The notes beneath the pieces were generated by a model, which was not told the origin of the DNA, did no database searches, and was given only the letters and a program-made list of their open reading frames with translations. Made by a program: the position numbers and the translations under genes. A DNA stretch of 64,000 bases from Bog-159 sp963707465 (GTDB taxonomy: Bacteria > Acidobacteriota > Terriglobia > Bryobacterales > Bryobacteraceae), in the NCBI GenBank assembly GCA_963707465.1, contig CAVPQK010000013.1:1054001-1118000 (forward strand), read 5' to 3'. Each line of letters starts with the position of its first letter. Within the stretch, counting starts at the first letter, position 1. Positions 24,611-31,943 of this stretch are shown here, one piece after another.

Positions 24611-25249
24611 TTACGGACGGAAAACGGCGATATCTGCCGGATTCAATTTGACGGCCACGCTGGCGCTGAACGGTTCGCCCTCGCGCTTGCGGATCGCCAG
24701 ATACCGCTGCCCGGATTCTTCGATGAATTCCCATCCATAGAACCCGGCGCCCTGCTGCTGGCCGTCGTGAAACGCGCCCACTTCTTTGCTCAGGCGGTAA
24801 AACCAGTTCTTGCCGGCGAACTCGAAATTGTCGGCGGTGTTCTGGCGCTGGTCCATTTGCGCCAGGTCGTCCTCGGAGAGGCCCAGCTCTTCGAGCGTAA
24901 GCTTGCGCCCATCGAGAAAGCCGCGCACGTCCAGTTCGTCGTCCTGGTCGCGCACCTCCACGGCCACGCGGCGCTCGGCGTGTTTGCCGCTCAGGTCGAA
25001 CCACTTCTTCTCGCCGGCCTCATAGCGGGTGCTATGGTCCACCGTGAAATCGACATCGCTGAAGTTGTCGCCGGCGCCGGGGATGGAGATGTTGTCGCCC
25101 ACGCGCGCGTCCGCCACGGTCAGGCTGGCCAGATCCTGTTTCGGCGCAGCCGGCGCCACGGGCGTGGCTTGACGTTCAAACAGTTTCTTCAAAACCATGA
25201 AGAGCAGACCTCCCAGGACCAGTAACAGCGTGACAGTGATAGGGCCCAT
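24611..25249 (-). CDS. DUF4178-like membrane-anchored protein
   Basis: 212 residues with an N-terminal membrane anchor (ITVTLLLVLGGLLFMVLKKL). The soluble part has DARVGDNISIPG, then a strand-rich core with TRYEAGEKKWFDLSG and a later WEFIEESGQRYLAIRKREGE, resembling DUF4178 proteins that accompany PspA in many bacteria. It starts 9 bases after the pspA stop. The role is not established; in such clusters the protein is thought to work with PspA at the membrane. The domain name is by eye, hence moderate confidence. Confidence 0.65.
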   Translation of the reverse strand: MGPITVTLLLVLGGLLFMVLKKLFERQATPVAPAAPKQDLASLTVADARVGDNISIPGAGDNFSDVDFTVDHSTRYEAGEKKWFDLSGKHAERRVAVEVRDQDDELDVRGFLDGRKLTLEELGLSEDDLAQMDQRQNTADNFEFAGKNWFYRLSKEVGAFHDGQQQGAGFYGWEFIEESGQRYLAIRKREGEPFSASVAVKLNPADIAVFRP

Positions 25250-25258
25250 AATGCGCGG

Positions 25259-25984
25259 CTACTTGCCCGCCGGCAGCGACAACGGGATCGTAGGCGGCTT
25301 CAACTGCCGCTCGCGCTTCAGCGCTTCCAGCGCGTCGTCCGAGCCGTGGCCCAACTGCGCGAACTGCTTCTCCAGATCGTCGTCTTTGCCCGCCGACGCC
25401 AGTTGGTTGAAAGCCTGCGCCGTGGCCTCTTCCTTGGACACGGTTTCCTCGAACCGGTTCAGCGCCGCGAAAGCGTTGTCGGCGTTGCCCACGCCGGCCA
25501 ATGCCTCGGCCACCTTGCGCTGCGCCTGCGCGGCGTTCTTGCGCGCGACCAGCGTGGTGGCGGTCCGTTCGGCCTCGTCGATCTTGCGCTTCAGCTCGCC
25601 CACCTGCTGCTTGAGCGTGTCGCTGGCCTTCTGCGCCTGATCCACGGACGTTTGCATGGCGGTCACCTGTTGATCGCACTCCGCCTTCTTGGCCAGCGCC
25701 TTGCGCGCCAGGTCTTCGTTGTTGGCGTCCAGCGCCTGGCCCGCGCGGCCTTTCCATTCCTGCGACTGCCGCACGTATTTCTGATATTCCGCGTCCAGCC
25801 GGTTGTAGTTGCTCATGGCCACGGCGGAAGCCTGCACGGCTTTGTTCAACTCGGTCCGCATATCCGCCACGGTCTGGCGGACGGTGGCGTCGAACGTGGC
25901 GTCCTCCACGGCGCTCATGCCTTCATTAGCCTGGCCGCGGGCGACGCGGCCGGCGCGATTGAAAATATCCGATAGAAATGCCAT
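25259..25984 (-). CDS. pspA: PspA/IM30 (Vipp1) family protein
   Basis: 241 residues, almost wholly helical. It starts MAFLSDIFNRAGRVARGQAN, the amphipathic membrane-binding helix of PspA, then long coiled coils (about 25-180) with the heptad-like ELNKAVQASAVAMSNYNRL and QVTAMQTSVDQAQKASDTLK. PspA/IM30 proteins form ESCRT-III-like rods that patch and remodel the inner membrane under stress. No pspF, pspB or pspC is nearby; instead it is embedded with YbjN/CesT-like and DUF4178-like genes, as in the alternative yjfJ-type arrangement. Confidence 0.88.
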   Translation of the reverse strand: MAFLSDIFNRAGRVARGQANEGMSAVEDATFDATVRQTVADMRTELNKAVQASAVAMSNYNRLDAEYQKYVRQSQEWKGRAGQALDANNEDLARKALAKKAECDQQVTAMQTSVDQAQKASDTLKQQVGELKRKIDEAERTATTLVARKNAAQAQRKVAEALAGVGNADNAFAALNRFEETVSKEEATAQAFNQLASAGKDDDLEKQFAQLGHGSDDALEALKRERQLKPPTIPLSLPAGK

Positions 25985-26001
25985 GTCTGATTTGTCTCCG
26001 G

Positions 26002-26421
26002 TTACACCAAGCTACTCAAAATGCGGCGCGCCACCATCACGTCCACCAGCAGGAAATGCACGCAGGACAAAATATCGTCCTGGTCCTCGGGGCCCAGGTC
26101 TTCCAGCTTGCAGAAATTGTTCAGCGTGATGGCCGTCTGGCCTTGCCCGGCATCGTAGAGCTGGAAGTACGAAGTGGAGATGCCGTTATGCGCGTCCAGC
26201 ATGCTGCGCATCATGGGCGGCGTGATGGCGGATTCCGGCGCTATCGTGCAGGTGAGCGACAGGTACAGGACGTCTCCTTCGAGCACGGCCTGCACCGCCA
26301 CACCGCTCTGGAGTTCCTGCACCCGCAGGACCCCCGCGGTGGGCTCGGTTACCTCATAGCCTTTTTCGGCCAGCAGCGCTTTGATCTGATCGGCGTGGAT
26401 ACTTGCGATTTGAGCGGTCAT
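26002..26421 (-). CDS. YjfI (DUF2170)/CesT-like small protein of the PspA cluster
   Basis: 139 residues, soluble, no signal peptide. Pattern: helix (IHADQIKALLAEKGYEV), five strands (VLRVQEL, VAVQAVLEGDVLYLSL), then a helix-rich C-terminus (QDDILSCVHFLLVDVMVARR). This resembles YbjN/CesT or DUF2170 proteins found beside yjfJ-type pspA genes. It is first in the cluster and ends 17 bases before the pspA start. I cannot separate these related families by eye. Confidence 0.6.
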   Translation of the reverse strand: MTAQIASIHADQIKALLAEKGYEVTEPTAGVLRVQELQSGVAVQAVLEGDVLYLSLTCTIAPESAITPPMMRSMLDAHNGISTSYFQLYDAGQGQTAITLNNFCKLEDLGPEDQDDILSCVHFLLVDVMVARRILSSLV

Positions 26422-26512
26422 ATTTGGGTTGGGTACTCGTTATGATCTACGACGCAGCCGGGCAAAAAGTTCAATGCGGCGGCGTCCATGTCCAGTATAC
26501 CAGCGGCGTGGC

Positions 26513-26577
26513 GCAGGCAATCATGCCTGCCGCGATCGCACTCCTGCGGTCGCCTGGCGCCGGTTTCCTGCGCCAAA
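26513..26577. repeat. Mini-hairpin plus dispersed 46-base repeat, copy 2
   Basis: 26513-26530 is a hairpin GCAGGCA-ATCA-TGCCTGC with the same ATCA loop as one in araB. 26532-26577 repeats the sequence at 22663-22708 (about 41/46). The rest of 26422-26581 shows no gene. Confidence 0.7.
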
Positions 26578-26581
26578 GAGG

Positions 26582-27987
26582 TCATGGTACGAGGGCAAAT
26601 ATCGTGCCCGCCCCAGCAGATCCACCGCTCCGAGCAGGGCCGAAGAGTACGCCTTTCGGGCTTAATGTCAAGGGGCCGGGTACCGAGCCGTCGCCGTTCT
26701 GACCCGTAAAACTGTGCAGTACGGTCTCAGTCCAGGGAGCACCTTCCATTGCAGGAGGGGTCAATCGGAAAACCGTGCCACACCCGGTTGCACCGAACCC
26801 CGAGTTGCAGGGCGACGCCGATGTTGCACTTCCCCCATAGGTAGTGGTGCCATAGAGCGCTCCATTCTTCCCCAATACGACACCCGCAGCGGGGAAGGCC
26901 CCATCGCCGCCACTACCGGTGAAACTGTAGAGTACGCTTTCAGTCCATGTCCCGCCCTGCATGGGGGGGGCATTAACTGAAAGACTGTACCGCATCCAGA
27001 AAAAATCGAGGGCGTACACGACGGCGAGCCTGACCCGCCAATGTAAGTTGTGCCGTAAAGCACGCCACCTGGACCAACCGTGAGGGGCGCAATGGAAAAG
27101 CAAGGACCCGGTGGCCCACCAAAAGTGTAGATCGCCTGCCCCAACCAAGCACCGCCTGGGGAGGTGGGCGGCGAAAGCTCATAAACAGATCCGCAGGTGA
27201 AAGCGGCGTTTGAGAGCGTCCCGTATAGGGAGCCCCCCGAGGCTATGACCCCGGCCGCCGGGTTCATCCCGATGTCGGCTGTCAAGAAGTTTATCAGATT
27301 GTTTAATGTCCAACTTGCGCCCGATTCTGCAGGCGGTATCAGTTCGAACGCCGTTCCACCTTGCTCAAACGTTTGATAACTGAAAAAGTTCGTGAAAGTT
27401 GTACCTAGCAGTGCTCCGGTGGACGTAAGGAGCAACCCGCCGTACGGAGCGTGCGGGGCTTGAGGGTTGTTTTGGAAACTGTACAGCGCAGTCTCGGTCC
27501 ATGCGGCGCCAGTGGAGGACGGTGGCGTTAGCTCAAAAACGGTTCCACCCAAGTCGCCGGCGGCGCTGTCGTACTGGCCTCCATTCTCGGTCGTGCCATA
27601 GAGTGCCCCGTTGGCCCCGAAGATCGGTCGAGGCCCCGGCGCATCTTCGTAAGGCTGGCTAGGCAATGCTCCATCCGCCCCATTAAAACTGAAGATTGTG
27701 GTTTTGGTCCAAATCCCACCTTCCGAGCGCGTTAATTGGAACACACTACCGCACCAGAATAGAGTGTTGACACCACATTCGTTAACGCCGCCGGTGTAAG
27801 TGGTGCCATAAAGGTCCCCGTTCTTAGCGAGAACGACGCCGTTCGGCGAAGCTCCATCCTGGCCACCTTGGAAAGTGTAGAGCGTAGCGTAGCCGGCAGC
27901 TTGCCCGTAGCCCACGCACGCACTAAGAAGCACCAGCGCGACCAGCATAGTCGCTTCCCATAGGCGCGCTTGTCGAATTCTATCCAT
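26582..27987 (-). pseudogene. Secreted GloVer-type tandem-repeat protein, frameshifted at a C8 tract
   Basis: Start ATG 27987 with GGAGG 8 nt upstream and a signal peptide (MLVALVLLSACVGYGQ). It holds about seven repeats of the form LYGTTxxGG ... GTVFxLTPP ... W.ETALYSF...DGxxP. The first frame runs to QLMPPP, then derails; the next repeats continue in another frame (MQGGTWTESVLYSFTG ... GTIFALVP) to 26582. The break lies at a run of eight C on the minus strand (26963-26970); nine would restore the repeat. Such proteins are abundant in Acidobacteria, probably beta-propeller-like; the function is unknown. It is either phase variation, decay or a homopolymer error. Confidence 0.8.
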
Positions 27988-28510
27988 TGATTTTCCCTCC
28001 CGTCAACCGATCCTGACCACCGGCTGGCAGCGCCTCGCGCAGCCAAGCCGGGGCATCGTCCGCCACATGGCGAATCTTGCCGTCGATGGCTTCCAGAACG
28101 AGGTCGGGGCCCGAATCGCGCCGGCTGTTGTCAAAAACCCGCACCTCATCGAATTGCCGAATCGCCCCGGCCAAATTCCTCATACTTGCGGCATGTATCC
28201 GTCTAATCTCATCGGGCGGCGCGGAATGTCCACCGCCGTCCGCTCGAACCGCAACGCGGCTGATATTGAGCTCGACGTCATCCAGCGCCACGTAGAGGAG
28301 CACGGTCAGGAATCCATTGGCACGCGCCTCACGCGCCTGCCTCAAAGTAATGTCAGTCCGCAGAGTCGTCTAGTAAGCGAAGCTCCTTCTGTCGCGTATG
28401 GGGTCCGCGATGAATTGTTCCAGTTGCCTGCCGACTTGGGTCCGCATCTCAGGAGTGATGTTCAGGTAGGAGCCGCCGTTCAACTCCGCCGTAAGAGCTC
28501 TTTTATATCC
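27980..28510 (-). pseudogene. Zeta-toxin-like kinase remnant
   Basis: The C-terminal half of a zeta-toxin-type P-loop kinase is clear: VLLYVALDDVELNISRV, a GGHSAPPDEIRRIHAASMRN lid segment, and VRVFDNSRRD. Upstream in the same frame are YLNITPE and RQLEQFIADPIRDRRSFAY, then TAG where the family has Glu of ETTL, then TTLR. So a GAG-to-TAG change interrupts it. No P-loop is found further upstream before the next gene. It is thus doubly broken. In intact systems zeta phosphorylates UDP-GlcNAc and is held by an epsilon antitoxin; neither function can remain here. Confidence 0.7.
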
Positions 28511-28537
28511 TTCCTCCAGGATGATAGCCTGGAAAGC

Positions 28538-29005
28538 ATGAACCGGCATTTCGCAGTTTATGGATCGATTGTGGCATTAGCCGTTGCCACCAGCGCCCTC
28601 GCGCAGCAGCCCAAGTTCCCCCCACTGAAACGGCAGGACAGCACGGAGGCGGTAGTGAAGGAACATATGGCAGCCTTAAACGCCTGCGACTGGAATCGCC
28701 TCTTGGCACAGGACGCACCGGACGCAGAAATATTCTCGCCGGACGGAGTGTTGGCGCAAGGACGCGAGGCCGTTGGCGCCATGTTTGCCCAGGTCGTGAA
28801 GCCGTTTCGTGAAGGTGGAATCTGCGGGCTGAAATTCACGGCGGAGCACACGCAGAAGGTGGGAGACACGCTGAATGTGCAGTGGCGGGCCGATGCTCCT
28901 TTTCTGTCGCAGCCCTACCGGGGCGCCGACGCCTACGAGACCAAGGACGGCCTGATGCAGGCCCAGGTGACCACCTTCAAACGGGAAGATTTGAAGACCA
29001 AATAG
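28538..29005 (+). CDS. Secreted NTF2/SnoaL-like (DUF4440-type) protein
   Basis: 155 residues from ATG 28538. A signal peptide (MNRHFAVYGSIVALAVATSALAQQ) precedes a cone-shaped NTF2-like domain: VVKEHMAALNACDWNRLLAQ (about 40-59), then DAEIFSPDGVLAQGREAV and a C-terminal sheet (DTLNVQWRADAPFLSQPYRG). Family members are enzymes or ligand-binding proteins; nothing here fixes a substrate. It is followed 20 bases later by an oxidoreductase gene on the same strand. Confidence 0.75.
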   Translation: MNRHFAVYGSIVALAVATSALAQQPKFPPLKRQDSTEAVVKEHMAALNACDWNRLLAQDAPDAEIFSPDGVLAQGREAVGAMFAQVVKPFREGGICGLKFTAEHTQKVGDTLNVQWRADAPFLSQPYRGADAYETKDGLMQAQVTTFKREDLKTK

Positions 29006-29025
29006 CGCTCGTTGGCGAGGTTGAA

Positions 29026-30009
29026 ATGCAAGCGTTGCGATTTCACGAGTTCGGCGGTTTCGAACAGTTAAAGCTGGAAACCATCCCCGATCCTCAGGCG
29101 AAAGCGGGCCAAATCGTCGTCCAGGTTCGAGCGGCATCCGTGAACCCGAGTGACGCCAAGAACATTCTCGGCCGCATGGAAGGGACCACGCTGCCGCGCA
29201 CGCCCGGGCGTGACTTCGCCGGAGTTATCGTGGATGGCCCATCCTCTATGATCGGCGCGGAAGTGTGGGGCACCGGCGGCGACGTCGGCTTCACTCGCGA
29301 CGGAACCCATGCGGAACTGGTGCTGGTCCCCGTTGCCGGCGTACGCCTGAAACCGAAAAACCTGACCTTTGAGGAGGCGGCCGCATCTGGTGTGAATTTC
29401 GTGACTGCCTGGATTGGATTAGTGGAAACTGCCGGTTTCCGGTCCGGAGAGACCGTTCTCGCCACGGGAGCTGCCGGTGGCGTGGGAAGCGCTGTCACTC
29501 AAATCGCGAAGTGGAAGGGCGGACGAACCATTGGCGTGGCGCGCCAAACGATATCCAAGGAACACCAACGAGAATATGGAATCGATCACTCGATCGTCGC
29601 CGACGCCAACGACAGCTACAAAGGCTTAATTGATAGTACGCTTCGTCTGACTCAAGGCCAAGGTGTGGACGTCGCATACGACTGCGTGGGTGGTCCATTG
29701 TTCGAGCCGTGTCTGCGAACTCTGGGTCACTCGGGACGACAGGTGAGCATCACATCGGTTGGAGACCGGCGCGTCTCCTTCGATCTGGTGGATTTCTATC
29801 ATCGCCGCCTGAGCCTGTTTGGCGTCGACAGTCGCGCCTATGACACAGAAGCCTCCGCGGCCGTGCTGGAGCGACTGACACCGGGGTTCGAATCAGGCGC
29901 ACTCAAAGCGATTCCCGTAACGAGGTGCTTTGGTCTGCATGAGGCGCAGCAAGCGTATACTCAGGTTAACGACGGCAGTATTGGTGGCAAGGCGGTTTTC
30001 ACCTTTTGA
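29026..30009 (+). CDS. Quinone oxidoreductase-like MDR family protein
   Basis: 327 residues from ATG 29026. It is a zinc-independent medium-chain dehydrogenase/reductase: N-terminal GroES-like part (RAASVNPSDAKNILGRMEG, GRDFAGVIVDG), the nucleotide-binding motif TGAAGGVGSAVTQIAKW (about 147-163), and AYDCVGGPLFEPCLRTLG near the C-terminal third. No zinc-binding cysteine lobe is seen. Such enzymes reduce quinones or alpha,beta-unsaturated carbonyls with NADPH. The substrate is unknown. A longer open frame upstream is only an alternate frame through the preceding gene. Confidence 0.85.
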   Translation: MQALRFHEFGGFEQLKLETIPDPQAKAGQIVVQVRAASVNPSDAKNILGRMEGTTLPRTPGRDFAGVIVDGPSSMIGAEVWGTGGDVGFTRDGTHAELVLVPVAGVRLKPKNLTFEEAAASGVNFVTAWIGLVETAGFRSGETVLATGAAGGVGSAVTQIAKWKGGRTIGVARQTISKEHQREYGIDHSIVADANDSYKGLIDSTLRLTQGQGVDVAYDCVGGPLFEPCLRTLGHSGRQVSITSVGDRRVSFDLVDFYHRRLSLFGVDSRAYDTEASAAVLERLTPGFESGALKAIPVTRCFGLHEAQQAYTQVNDGSIGGKAVFTF

Positions 30010-30040
30010 CTGTAGCCGCCTCACGGATAGAGCCCTCGGT

Positions 30041-30072
30041 CTATCGGCGTTCATCGGCGTTTATCTGCGGCC
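30041..30072. repeat. Dispersed TTATCTGCG-type repeat
   Basis: Contains TCGGCGTTCATCGGCGTTTA followed by TCTGCGGCC, the same word set as at 42989-43003, 43151-43178 and, split, at 38371-38438. It lies in the otherwise gene-free 30010-30260 region. Confidence 0.65.
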
Positions 30073-30215
30073 AAATATGCTTTTCTTCCTGCCCAGCCGG
30101 GGGTCGAAAGCGGCGCTTGAACAGTCGTCGGCTAGCGATCGGCCCCTGCCCTCCCCTCGCCGGCATGCCCGCAGAAGGCCTGAGGTAAAGGTACACAAAG
30201 ATCTAGTCGAGCGTA

Positions 30216-30245
30216 TTGACTGTGTATACAATTCCTGTATATACT
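30216..30245 (+). promoter_or_regulatory. Promoter with embedded palindrome ahead of the BrnT-type module
   Basis: TTGACT (30216-30221), an 18-base spacer and TATACT (30240-30245) make a good sigma70-type promoter. The spacer and -10 contain a near-palindrome GTATA-n9-TATAC-like (about 30224-30244), a plausible operator for autorepression by the antitoxin, as is usual for such modules. Confidence 0.55.
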
Positions 30246-30305
30246 ATAGCTGTGCTGGACTAACTCGATCGTTTCGATTGGGACGCCGCCAACGTAGATC
30301 ACATC

Positions 30306-30536
30306 TTGCGTCACGCCGTCACGCCGTTCGAGGTTGAAGAGGTAGCCGGCGGCGCGCACATCGTCATTCCCGCCAAGACCATCAAAGGCGAGAAACGCTG
30401 GAAGCTTTTCGGCAAGACCGAAATCGGCCGCTATCTGGTCACCGTGTTTACCATCCGCGGGAAGCGGTTCCGGGCAGTGACAGCTGACGAGATGAATTCT
30501 TCAGAGAGGAGCAAGTATGGCCCGCAAATCGGCTGA
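30306..30536 (+). CDS. brnT: BrnT-family ribonuclease toxin, start codon uncertain
   Basis: The conserved BrnT N-terminus is encoded in frame from 30264 (LDRFDWDAANVDHILRHAVT), but a TAA stands directly before it and no ATG, GTG or TTG precedes the TTG at 30306. From that TTG 76 residues follow: RHAVTPFEVEEVAGG, GEKRWKLFGKTEIGRYLVTV and KRFRAVTADEMNSSERSKYG, the rest of the family pattern. Translation from 30306 would remove the FDWD segment, so the toxin may be crippled. It overlaps the antitoxin gene by 20 bases. Confidence 0.65.
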   Translation: MRHAVTPFEVEEVAGGAHIVIPAKTIKGEKRWKLFGKTEIGRYLVTVFTIRGKRFRAVTADEMNSSERSKYGPQIG

Positions 30537-30858
30537 TATTCGAAAAACCAAAACTGAGGCCGCCGACGCCGGCTGGTACGCAACCCCGGCAGGACGCCGC
30601 CAGACACAGCGCGAGTTTGCCCGCGCCGTCAAAGCGGGAACCCTGATGCGTTCGGGCGGGTCGAGAATTGCCAAGACCGATCCGAAGGTGATTGAAGAGC
30701 TCATGGAGCAGGCTAAGCGGAATGCCACCCGCCCCATCTCGATTCGCGTCCCGATCGCCGACCTGGAACGCGCCCGGCGCATCGCCGCGTCGACCGGCGT
30801 GGGCTACCAGACCGTGCTCAAGGAAGCCATTCGCCTGGGATTGAGGGAGAGCCAATAG
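30517..30858 (+). CDS. CopG/BrnA-like antitoxin
   Basis: 113 residues from ATG 30517, preceded by GAGGAG. The N-terminal part (DAGWYATPAGRRQTQREFAR) leads to a Lys/Arg-rich linker and a C-terminal ribbon-helix-helix pattern (PISIRVPIADLERARRIAAS, VGYQTVLKEAIRLGL). In toxin-antitoxin pairs this region binds the shared promoter and wraps the toxin. The 20-base overlap with the brnT-like gene and the palindromic promoter upstream fit such a module. It looks intact. Confidence 0.75.
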   Translation: MARKSADIRKTKTEAADAGWYATPAGRRQTQREFARAVKAGTLMRSGGSRIAKTDPKVIEELMEQAKRNATRPISIRVPIADLERARRIAASTGVGYQTVLKEAIRLGLRESQ

Positions 30859-30883
30859 AACGGGGAGCTTCGCTCGGCGGGAA

Positions 30884-30919
30884 GCGGGGCTGAGAGCCCC
30901 GCGCAGGCCGAGGGCCTGC
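30884..30919. repeat. Two tandem mini-hairpins
   Basis: 30884-30902 has stem GCGGGGCT/AGCCCCGC around GAG. 30903-30919 has stem GCAGGCC/GGCCTGC, also around GAG. They sit between convergent genes and could end transcription from both sides. Confidence 0.75.
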
Positions 30920-30926
30920 CCCACGC

Positions 30927-31943
30927 CTACTGCATCGCGTAAGAGCTCAGCACCTTCATATAATTCGCCCGCTCAAACGCCTGCGGCTGCGGCACCGCGT
31001 TCCGGCTCATACTCCCCTGCATCTGCCGGATCGAATCGTATTCGTGGTCGCCCAGCCAGATCAGTAACTCGGTCAGCATAGTGTCCAGGTAACTGATCCC
31101 TTTCTTCAGCAGCGCCGAAGTCATCATCGCCACCTTAGCGCCCGCCATCATGGCCTTCACCACGTCGGTCGCGCTGTGCACTCCGCCGGTCAGCGCCATG
31201 TCCGCCTTGACATTCCCGTACAGCACCCCGATCCAGTGCAGCCGCAGCAGCAGTTCGTACTGGTTGCTCAGGATCAAATTGGGCACCACTTCCAGCGCTT
31301 CCAGGTCGAAGTCCGGCTGATAGAACCGGTTGAACAGCACCAGCCCGTCCGCGCCCGCCGCCTCCAGCCGCTTGGCCATGTTCGCCAGCGCGCTGAAATA
31401 CGGCCCCAGCTTCACTGCCACCGGAATGTGCACGGCGCTTTTCACCTCGCGCACCAGGTCGCAATATTTCTGCTCCACCTGCTCGCCGGTGGAATCGGGG
31501 TCCACAGGTATGTAATAAATGTTCAACTCCAGCGCGTCCGCGCCGGCCTGCTCCATCTCTCTGGCATACTTCAGCCACCCGCCCACCGACGTCCCATTCA
31601 AGCTGGCGATCACCGGAATACGCACCGCCTCCTTCACTTTGCGGATGTGATTCAGATAGGCCTCCGGTCCGCGGTTGTAACCCAGCATATCGGGAAAATG
31701 CGTGGTGCTTTCCGCGCCTACATACTCGGCCGCCGAGAGGAACCGGTCCAGCTCATTGCTCTCCAGCGTAATCTGCTCCTCGAACAGCGAATGCAGCACC
31801 ACCGCCGCCGCGCCCGCGTCTTCCATCCGCCGGATGTTGCCGGCGTCCGCGCACATGGGCGAGGAGGAGGCCACCAGCGGATTCCGCAGTTTCAATCCCA
31901 GATACGTGGTGCTCAAGTCGATAGTCTTCGATAGGTCGATCAT
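30927..31943 (-). CDS. Dihydroorotate dehydrogenase-like protein
   Basis: 338 residues. FMN TIM-barrel of the DHOD type: LSTTYLGLKLRNPLVASSSP, MLGYNRGPEAYLNHIRKVKE, PVIASLNGTSVGGW, ALELNIYY, IPVAVKLGPYFS and ADMALTGGVHSATDVVKAMM. It starts within the nifJ stop (ATGA overlap), an arrangement known for pyruvate:ferredoxin oxidoreductase neighbours. Classical pyrimidine synthesis is therefore doubtful; a redox step linked to ferredoxin is more likely, but this is inference from context. Confidence 0.85.
   Translation of the reverse strand: MIDLSKTIDLSTTYLGLKLRNPLVASSSPMCADAGNIRRMEDAGAAAVVLHSLFEEQITLESNELDRFLSAAEYVGAESTTHFPDMLGYNRGPEAYLNHIRKVKEAVRIPVIASLNGTSVGGWLKYAREMEQAGADALELNIYYIPVDPDSTGEQVEQKYCDLVREVKSAVHIPVAVKLGPYFSALANMAKRLEAAGADGLVLFNRFYQPDFDLEALEVVPNLILSNQYELLLRLHWIGVLYGNVKADMALTGGVHSATDVVKAMMAGAKVAMMTSALLKKGISYLDTMLTELLIWLGDHEYDSIRQMQGSMSRNAVPQPQAFERANYMKVLSSYAMQ

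Noticed and set aside
28067..28537. N-terminal extension of the NTF2-like protein
   Set aside because: It is antisense to the zeta-toxin remnant; the signal peptide at ATG 28538 marks the proper start.
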